Shown here: piece by piece, positions 56,686 to 64,000 of the stretch
How positions within the stretch are numbered: position 1 is the stretch's first letter
Layout: every line of letters starts with the position of its first letter
DNA from: Quercus robur
Taxonomy: Eukaryota; Streptophyta; Magnoliopsida; Fagales; Fagaceae
Assembly (NCBI RefSeq): GCF_932294415.1
Contig: NC_065544.1
Coordinates: 36,574,310-36,638,309 of the forward strand
Reading direction: 5' to 3'
DNA: 64,000 nt
Notes under the pieces: model-generated
Told to the model about the DNA's origin: nothing
The model's database searches: none
What the model saw: only the letters and a program-made list of their open reading frames with translations
Position numbers and translations under genes: made by a program

Positions 56686-57388
56686 TGTAAGGACACGATT
56701 TGGAACGACCCCTAATAGTGTTGGGTTCGCACGTAAAAAGGCACAAACAATATCATTTGTAGAGCGTGGGTTTGAAAGGTTAGGCCTTAGTCACCAGACG
56801 ACGGGTATTTCGCGGCGTTCATACATGGCTTAAATCGTGTTCGCCCTAGGAGTCTTTCTCCTAGAGGCGGGCTGGGAGGTTCTGGTTTTTGGCCATTTTT
56901 CCCAGCCAGCCTTTTGGTGCACTAACTTTTACATTATATAGTCCTTCTTGGTTGATCTTAGCCCTCCACTTGTTGGTTAGGCAGGCGCTTACTTCTGTAC
57001 CCGTCCCATCAGCTGTCCCCTCTTACTTTCTGTTAGTTGCGATGATCGAAGTTACACCGTCCAAGCGTCTTTTCTCATTAACATGGTCAAGACGCTGGCG
57101 GGTGCATTTAATGCGGAAGGGACGTATTTTCCTTGAACCAATTTTGCACTGTACCTCCACGTGGGCCCCATTCCACTCACATCCCCTTCAGGGGGCTGTT
57201 TGGGGATAGCCTTCATCGAGACGTTGCTCTTCCCATTGAAGTCCTGGAGTGCCAAGGATAGGGTCGTCCTCAGCTGTTCTCCTTGACACCTCGGCCTTCG
57301 ATCCTCCGTCCTCGGCACACGACCTCCTCGGCACAGGCCCTGAGCCCGGATAGAGCGTGGGCCGGATCGTAAGCTCTTCGGCCCCACA
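56686..57388 (-). repeat. LTR of element B (5' LTR in element orientation)
   Basis: 703 bp, TG...CA; has a TCT insertion relative to the other LTR (near 56946) and is followed by the AAGGG target duplication. Confidence 0.9.
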
Positions 57389-57660
57389 AAGGGTATTGCT
57401 TGTTCTCATTTATAAGAAGAATCAAGATGCAAATTTCCCTCCTCACGACACCCTGATTGTTTTGCTGAAAACATTTTACAACGTAACAATTTTAGGTGTT
57501 TGGTGCATGCAACATAAAATTTTCAACTAAAAAAAACACCAAAATCGGTGCCTCCTAGTCACTAAATTGACGGTCAAACCATCAAGATCGGTGGCCCAAT
57601 TACCAAATGAGAGGGAGGAGAGTCGCTATGTGACATTGTGACTCTGTAAAATATTTTACA

Positions 57661-58020
57661 AAGTTTTGTTGTAAAACTTTTTACTGATTTTTATAGTCAA
57701 TGGTTATTTATAGATTTGACCAAATTTTATAATGAAATAAACACTACAAAATTCTTACAATGAATCCTTTCACAATAGATTTGTTTTGTTGTAAAACTTT
57801 TTACTGATTTTTATAGTCAATGGTTATTTATAGATGTGACCAAATTTTATAATGAAATAAACACTATAAAATTCTTACAATGAATCCTTTCACAATAGAT
57901 TTGTTTTGTTGTAAAACTTTTTACTGATTTTTATAGTCAATGGTTATTTATAGATGTGACCAAATTTTATAATGAAATAAACACTATAAAACTCTTACAA
58001 TGAATCCTTTCACAATAGAT
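57661..58020. repeat. Three tandem 120-bp units at the duplication junction
   Basis: Lines starting at 57661, 57781 and 57901 are nearly identical 120-bp units. Each joins the end of the segmental unit (ATAATGAAATAAACACT) to its beginning (TGAATCCTTTCACAATAGAT), as expected from unequal exchange at the junction. Confidence 0.92.
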
Positions 58021-59193
58021 TTGACAAGTAACAATCAAAGAACTTGATGTGGACAGCCATGGCAATGAAGAAATCAACGGTCTTAAAAGTAATCGTATAG
58101 AGGAGTGTATAAAAGCATTGCAAAATCTATTAAATATAATACAAAAGTTAACAAATTTTTATACGAAATTTTAGTGCATTTTCCTCTTGTGGAACCAAGT
58201 TTTGCATTAGAGGTGAACAAAAGTGAAAGGATCTAACATTTCTTAGTAGGAAACAAATTTATCTGAGAACCTTATTAGATTGGAACATTGGTTGCCAGAA
58301 AAGCTCCCCAGGACAATTCAAATCTCATCGAATAAAAAACTAGGGTTTCGATTATGGATCAAATACTCTTTCATGCAGACACATAGTATTTATATACACA
58401 TATACATATATTATTGTGAGGGAGGACTACTAAACATTTTTGATGTGATCATCCTAATATATTGAATAATTTCTTGAAGTTAATACTTTAAGATTCCTAA
58501 AACTTGTCATTTGAAATACATAAATAATGGTTGATTTCTATATATTAAAACATATAAAAAAAAGGAAAGGAAAAAATTCAAGAAAAATATTTAAAAAAGA
58601 TAAAAGAAAACAAGTCAGAGGAGTCATAAGTGATTAGCAATGTTAACCCAATTTGAGCATTTGACCTCATGCTTGGCTAGTGAACCTAACTTTTAGGTTA
58701 CAAACAGGATAATCACACATTGATGAGTGAGATCATCTCACATCTTTTATGATCTCTCCTTTTAACATATGCATCAGAACATTTATGGTTGAGTCATTAA
58801 TTAAATAGGGTTTTTTTTTAAAAATAAAAGAATGGTGTATAGTGTTTCGTATCATATCATATACCATAGGATACATGAACACTATATATATATATATATA
58901 TGATACAAACCTGGGACATATTCAATTAATAGTTTATTTTTACATGTTAATGAAATAATATAAAAAAATATTAAATAAATGTGTCAATCAGAAATATATT
59001 TATAATATCTATCATTAAATTAGTTGAATGTTATGTTTTGGTTGTGTTGTTGGGGTCCATGACTCCTAAAAAATACAAAATAAGAAGAAGAAGAAGAAGA
59101 AGAGATGGTGAAGGAAATAATCAAACAATATAATATATATATATATGTATATATATGAAGAGAATTAAGACAATATACCATTATATATATATA

Positions 59194-59225
<32 letters not shown>

Positions 59226-60656
59226 AAAAAGAAAAAGGGGGCGTAAAATGTGTACACGCTTTTTTTTTCATAATGTGTATGCACATTATATGCCTATTTT
59301 ATTTTATTTAAAAAAAAAAACTATATTTTTAGTTATTGGACTAAACAAGATTTGGCCTAAGCTCATAAATTTACATGTTTATGAATTGGATGATACACTG
59401 ATCCACATCAACATGGTGATTTAATACTCTTCATTTGTATCATGTTGTTTTGACATGTTAGCTCATTGGATCAATGGGTCAAATTCTTACTAACTATTTT
59501 GAATGAGTTGAATTTTAGGTTGACTCATTTTTACTGTGTCAAAAACCCCTTCCATGTTTTCCTTTGGCATTCGTGTTGATTAATAAGTTCAGTTCAAATT
59601 TTGAAAAATTATAAGATCGCATAAAATTGATCCAATCTTACTTCTCTAAGTATTTGTAACTTATTTTCTTAGGCCCAACAAACCAATAAAAACAAACTCT
59701 CCCAAACAACTAAAATCCTAAACATGAAAAAGTTTGGCATTCCTTTTTCTTCAATTCTATCGTGCTCTTGGACAAAAGTGTAAATTGCTTAGTCCGATAA
59801 GGGGCATTCTTGCACTCATTTTTCTTCAATTCTATCTTAATCTTGGATATAAGTGTAAATTGCTTAGCCCGATAAGGAGGATTCTTGCACTCATCTTTGT
59901 TCAATTCTATCCTGATCTTGGATATAAGCATAAATTGCTTAGCCCGATAAGGAGAATTCTTGCACTCATCTTTCTTCAATTCTATCTTGCTCTTGGACAT
60001 AAGCATAAAAGGCTTAGCCCGATAAGGAGCATTCTTGCACTTATCTTTCTTCAATTCTATCTTGATTTTGGATATAAGCGTAAATTGCTTAGCTCGATAA
60101 GAATGAATATCACATAGGAATCTTTTTTAGAATTGTTCCTTATGTGAAATAAAAATATAAAGAATTTCAACTTAACTGAACTGGACAAACCATATACAAC
60201 AATCTTACTAAATAAATTAATTGGATAGTGAGGCAAAATTTTTATTGCCTAGATAGCATTTGTAAGCCGTAAACTATCAAGAAACTTATAATTCAAGAGT
60301 ATTGCTTGTTTTCATTTATAAAGAGAGAACCAAGATGCAAATTTCTCTTCCCACAACAATCTAATTGTTTTGCCGAAAACATTTTACAATGAAACATTTT
60401 TTTATGTTTGGTGGATGCAACATAAAATTGTCAACTGAAAAACAAAAAAAAAAAAAAAAACACCAAAATCGATGCCAACCAATCACTAGATTAATATTTG
60501 TTGAACAATTACCAAAATGAGAGAGAGGGGAGTCACACAGTGACTCTATAAAATGTTTTACAAAATTTTTGTTGGTAAAACGATTTTTATGGTCAATGGG
60601 TTTTTTCAATTTGACCAAATTTTATAATGAAACAAACATTATAATATTCTTAAAAC
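58002..60656. repeat. Segmental duplication, copy 2
   Basis: Colinear with copy 1, without element B, and longer mainly because a single 75-bp unit in copy 1 (about 51099-51172) has become about five units here (59733-60110). Poly-A tracts near 59191-59230 and 60447-60462 are also expanded. Confidence 0.88.
59733..60110. repeat. 75-bp tandem repeat, about five copies, open on both strands
   Basis: ATTCTTGCACTCAT recurs at 59806, 59881, 59956 and 60031 (last copy with TTAT). The unit continues TTCAATTCTATC...GGATATAAG...AAATTGCTTAGCCCGATAAGGA. Because 75 is a multiple of three and the unit lacks stops in one frame on each strand, it gives 127 codons on plus and 114 on minus with a 25-residue repeat (minus: APYRAKQF...SKIKIELKKDECKN-like). 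Coding status unknown; expansion alone explains the open frames. Confidence 0.85.
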
Positions 60657-61241
60657 TGAGATTTTTTTTTTTTTAAAAAAATATCTTTATTTTAAAATTT
60701 AAAATAAGGCAAAAAAAAAAAAAAATTTGTGTATGCTCTGGAAAAGGACAAAAAAAGTCATTTGCACTGTAAGCTCTCAAGTCAACAAGGTCAAAAAAAA
60801 AAAAAAAAACTTACATAATTTTAGTACAACCGTACTGTACGAGGACTCCTTAAGTACCCTAACTATTAACTAAACCTATTATTTAAAAGATACATATTTG
60901 TTAAATAGTAAACCATCTGCTTAAAAAAAAAAAAAAAAACCGACCAACTATAATCAAATGCAAAAAATAAATCAATAAACTAACCAACTAATTTTAAGAA
61001 ATTCCTTCTCCAATTCAAAAATTCAAATATAATTCCACTATCACTGTCTAATAAATTTTTTTTCCTTCTCTTCTAATTTTTTTTTTTTTGTACAGAAGCC
61101 TCAAAATTATTTTCCTTCGAGAAAATATAACAAGACAAAATAAAATTTAAAAGAAAAAAAAGAAAGAAACAAAAGTTGTTTCTTTCAGTTTTGTCCAATT
61201 TTCTTTTTTCAAAGGTCAAAACCAAAAACGCTCCGTTTTAA
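60657..61241. other. 3' flank of the MYB gene
   Basis: AT-rich, with A and T runs. It should include the MYB 3'UTR (about 61000-61241 on the minus strand). No other gene. Confidence 0.45.
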
Positions 61242-62135
61242 TTAACTCCCGAGCAACGCCGCCATGTAATTCTTGATTTCAATCTTGATCATGTCTTGCA
61301 TCACTGCCAACAACTCTGCCGAAACAAGATCACTATTCTTCTTCAAAGGCGGTGATTTATTATTAATATTATTATCATCATCAAAGACTCGGAGAGTCGG
61401 CGCCGAGTCACAACTAGTTAACTCGGTTTGCGACTCAGTAGTAGTTGTAGTAGTACTAGTCCCTGGCAGACCTAGAGTTAACAGAGTAGACGGCTCATTG
61501 TTTTTGTTGATGTTGATGTTGATATTGTTCTGACTCGGTGGTGGTGGTGGTGGTGGTGACTCGTCCTGATGGGAAGGCATAATAAAGATCGCGCTAGTTC
61601 TCGCTACAGGTCGAGTCACGTGCTCGGTAGAGATCGCCGGGTGACCCGAATCGCTCACATCGGATCCGGAAGGACTACTAGGACTACAACACAGACCCGA
61701 GCCCGAACCCGGATTCGATTTCTTCCGCGGCCGATTCAGTGACTCGTCGGCCGTGGTCGTTGTGGTGGTGGTGGTGGTGTCGTCGCTCATCGACGAGAAC
61801 TTCCGCTTTAGCGTGGAGTTCCAGTGGTTCTTGATCGCGTTGTCCGTACGGCCATTGAGGAGCCTAGCTATGGTGGCCCACTTGTTACCGTACTTAGCGT
61901 GAGCCTGAACGATGAGGTTGTCCTCCTCCGCCGAGAAAGCGCGGTGCTCCACCTCCGGCGACAGCTGATTACACCACCGCAGCCGGCAGGACTTCCCGGA
62001 CCGACCGGAAATGGCCTTGCTTATCACCGACCAGTTACGAGCACCGTGCTTCTGCACCAATTTCCTCAACATCTCATCCTCCTCGGGGCTCCACGGCCCC
62101 TTGACCCGATCCAAATCTCTCTGCGTCGCTTCCAT
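61242..62135 (-). CDS. R2R3-MYB transcription factor, MYB44/70/73/77 type (subgroup 22)
   Basis: Intronless gene of 297 aa; subgroup 22 members are usually intronless and near 300 aa. The start is the ATG at 62135-62133 ([15 protein letters not shown]); the codon before it is GTG, not ATG. R2 (about 11-61) has W15, W35 and W54, and R3 (about 63-112) has F67, W86 and W105, the classic spaced aromatic residues. Subgroup motifs are [17 protein letters not shown] (147-163, with SP sites of the kind phosphorylated by MAP kinases in MYB44), TLLTLGLPG (217-225, containing an LxLxL EAR-type repression motif) and a C-terminal amphipathic [20 protein letters not shown] nine-Thr run (120-128), a seven-Pro run and Asn repeats fill the linker. 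It is expected to act in the nucleus in stress, ABA or auxin responses by family analogy; the exact orthologue is not determined. Confidence 0.95.
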   Translation of the reverse strand: MEATQRDLDRVKGPWSPEEDEMLRKLVQKHGARNWSVISKAISGRSGKSCRLRWCNQLSPEVEHRAFSAEEDNLIVQAHAKYGNKWATIARLLNGRTDNAIKNHWNSTLKRKFSSMSDDTTTTTTTTTADESLNRPRKKSNPGSGSGLCCSPSSPSGSDVSDSGHPAISTEHVTRPVARTSAIFIMPSHQDESPPPPPPPSQNNINININKNNEPSTLLTLGLPGTSTTTTTTESQTELTSCDSAPTLRVFDDDNNINNKSPPLKKNSDLVSAELLAVMQDMIKIEIKNYMAALLGS

Positions 62136-62188
62136 CACAAAAAACCCTAACCCTAATTCACAAAAATAAATTTTGATTTTGAGACTCT

Positions 62189-62221
<33 letters not shown>

Positions 62222-62298
62222 GAGACTGAGAATTTTTTGATTTTTAGAGAGAGAGAGAATTTAATTTGTTATTGAAAAGAGAGAGAGGGGAATAGAGG

Positions 62299-62306
62299 TA
62301 TATAAA
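62299..62306 (-). promoter_or_regulatory. Probable MYB TATA box and GA-rich leader
   Basis: On the minus strand TTTATATA lies about 165 bp before the MYB ATG. Between them is a GA-rich leader (runs near 62190-62222 and 62246-62288 on the plus strand). Further upstream, CCACGCGGCG and GCCACGTAAGC (62411-62445) are CGCG- and ACGT-core-like sites, which could respond to calcium/calmodulin or ABA factors; that is inference. Confidence 0.45.
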
Positions 62307-63257
62307 GGGAGGGGGTTAGGTAACTGATAGAGCCGGTTAACTGAGACAGGTAATAGGCGTTATTGAAACCGGTACTAATGCGTAACCGGTTGAATGATGA
62401 GTATACAGCTGTTTTAAACCACCACGCGGCGTTTGCCACGTAAGCAGGTGGATTTGAGAGAATCCTCTAACGAAATTATCGGCGATATTTTGGGGAATTT
62501 CCTCTAGAGCGTGTTGGGGGTTTCCTAATTTGACTCGGACAGTTATGGAAGTTACTTGAAGTTCAAGGCCAAAGGACAGGACCAAGGAGGTTCTGGAAAG
62601 GTTTAAAATATCGCGAGAAATTTGGGGGAGAAGGGTTTTTGAAAAAGGAAGGGAATTTCATTGAGGATAAGTTTGACTGAGCCAGGCTGGAGAGCATTAC
62701 TAATAAGTAAGAGATTTTTGTTTTTGTTTTTTGTTTTAAATTTTTGAGGATATTTTGTCTTTTTGAGGTTTTTTGGGGCGCACGGAAGTGATGACGTGGA
62801 GAAAACGACAAGAACGGTCGCGGAATTGGAGAGCGGATCATTACTGACAAGCTGTCAGTACAGCCTGTAATACTGGCGCACGGAGGCCACTCCAACGGCC
62901 TTGTCCACCGACACCAGCCGGTACACATCCCCTAATTTTGAACTACCAAAAACTGTGACACTACTAACACAGTACATGCTGAAACATACATAGTATTTGA
63001 ATTTTTTAAATTTAATAATTATAACTGACAGTTTTTATTTTAAATGTTAATAAATTAACTCATATTATTTCAAAAATGAGAAATTTATTTTTGAAGTTTT
63101 AGATAGTAATAAATTAAAATTTATAGTTTAGTAAGTAATACTTATTTTTTTCTTAAAAATGGTAATAAATTAAACATTGAGGATACAAAAAGTTATAAAA
63201 ATTAAATTCTTTAACAAACTTCACACAAAACAATGACATTCCACTTAAATGAGTGAA

Positions 63258-63288
<31 letters not shown>

Positions 63289-64000
63289 GAAAATTGAATA
63301 TAATTTATTACTTTTTGAAAACACCAATAATTAATTTGTTACCATTAAAATTCTAAGATCTAAGTTGTAGAGTTTTTAACCAAAAATAATAAATAATAGA
63401 GTTTAAAAATATAATTTTACTTTTACCTAACTATTTTTCATAATTTGTTTATAGCTTATCAATGTAGTAATTTTTTTTTTTTTTTTTGTAATTCAATTGT
63501 TACAACAAATATTGGAGGAAAATCTTAAATTAGATTTTCTTCATAAAAGATACCAAACTTTTTAAAAATAAAAATTCAATAGTTGGGACAAGGGGAGTTG
63601 AATCCTATACATCTTTGTTGAAAATACTATGATGTGCTATTTTTTTTTAAGAGAACCATAAGGTGCCAGATAAGTTACAAAGATGTGATTTGTTTTAAAA
63701 CTGTTGTAAAAATATTATAGACATATCATTTCTCTTACTTTTATATGTGCTTGTGATTTACATGATTGTTATTACATACCAATTATAATAGTTCATGTCT
63801 ATAATTTTGAAAAAAAAAATGATAAGATTTTTTGTATTAATATAAGTACAAATGGTTACCTAAAATTTGAGTTCCTTGTTGATATTAAAAATATCTAGTC
63901 TTAATTCTTAATTGTTATTTATTTTATTTAAATAAATAAATAAAATAATCTAGTGGTAAACAAAGGAGAAAGCCAAAAACGCTGAGGTAATAAAAAGAGC
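62307..64000. other. MYB upstream region and AT-rich end of window
   Basis: 62307-62950 is GC-richer sequence likely including the MYB promoter. Frames of 82 and 121 codons there have no recognisable family. From about 62950 onward it is AT-rich, with a TA run near 63259-63280 and T/A homopolymers, and no gene was seen. Confidence 0.45.

Larger units (their letters stand above)
51358..57388 (-). mobile_element. LTR retrotransposon B, relative of A, with antisense gene
   Basis: 6031 bp with LTRs 51358-52057 and 56686-57388 (TGTAAGGA...CCCCACA) and a perfect 5-bp target duplication AAGGG (51353-51357 and 57389-57393). The polypurine tract TTTTGAGGGGCTAT (52058-52071) and primer-binding site (56666-56683) give minus orientation. 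The layout is the same as element A: antisense gene, ten-copy array, leader, and no gag-pol. LTRs of B and A are only about 85 percent alike over the first 165 bp, whereas the first 243 bp of the antisense gene are about 94 percent alike (15 differences). Confidence 0.9.
49452..57761. repeat. Segmental duplication, copy 1 (interrupted by element B)
   Basis: 49452-51357 plus 57394-57761 (about 2.3 kb without element B) align in order with 58002-60656. Examples: GAATCCTTTCACAA then GAACTTGATGTG; AATTGCTTAGCCCGATAAG; GTATTGCTTGTTYTCATTTATAA. Copy 2 lacks element B, so the duplication came before the insertion. No gene was recognised in the unit; the 60-86 codon frames are not conserved between copies. 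Confidence 0.88.

Noticed and set aside
59020..59424. Overlapping 88- and 89-codon frames on opposite strands
   Set aside because: Both consist of poly-A/poly-T and TA-repeat translation (runs of Lys or Phe), so they are not genes.
61824..62150. 108-codon plus-strand frame
   Set aside because: It is antisense shadow of the MYB DNA-binding domain coding sequence.

Overview
The window is nuclear DNA of a flowering plant. It is AT-rich and intron-rich, with many long A/T runs and microsatellites, and densely populated by plant transposable elements. The three intact host genes are typical of eudicots. The lignin-type CAD protein and the mix of repeats suggest a woody eudicot; Fagaceae (oak/chestnut type) is my guess from memory of similar proteins, not something the sequence proves.

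Host genes. (1) A five-exon cinnamyl alcohol dehydrogenase gene (plus strand, 23713-25668, 357 aa). All zinc ligands and substrate-pocket landmarks but one are present, and two AC elements and a TATA box lie just upstream. (2) A ten-exon UNC-50/GMH1-family gene (minus strand, 33522-48412, 252 aa) reconstructed from splice junctions. It has one GC-AG intron, a 26-nt exon and an 8.4-kb intron 4. (3) A single-exon R2R3-MYB gene of the MYB44/73/77 type (minus strand, 61242-62135, 297 aa).

Mobile DNA, left to right: a solo LTR (1638-2417); a hAT element with an inner MITE (3692-4952); a TIR element with a GC-rich interior (5150-5869); a probable second solo LTR (6131-6956); non-autonomous LTR retrotransposon A (7831-13830); a 5'-truncated LINE with a 14-bp target duplication (14774-16942); Helitron-like sequences; Mutator-like elements with 9-bp target duplications at 20204-20853, 21204-22268 and 27985-29309; another hAT (30826-32019); and a foldback MITE (32708-32916). 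In UNC50 intron 4 a LINE contains a Ty3/gypsy element, which contains a hAT element, which contains a second hAT element; the three inner insertions have exact target duplications. From 49452 to 60656 there is a tandem segmental duplication whose first copy was interrupted by retrotransposon B (51358-57388), a relative of A.

Most unusual system: retrotransposons A and B are oriented on the minus strand by their primer-binding sites and polypurine tracts, and neither has gag-pol. Each instead carries, on the opposite (plus) strand, a three-exon transcription unit with its own TATA box, a probable 5'UTR intron, a putative-gypsy-type-transposon-like N-terminal domain, a Pro/Lys/Ser-rich linker and a long coiled coil. 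Each also has a ten-copy 74-88 bp tandem array near the primer-binding site. Both antisense genes are broken by stops, most of them C-to-T type, but exon lengths and splice sites are almost unchanged between the copies.
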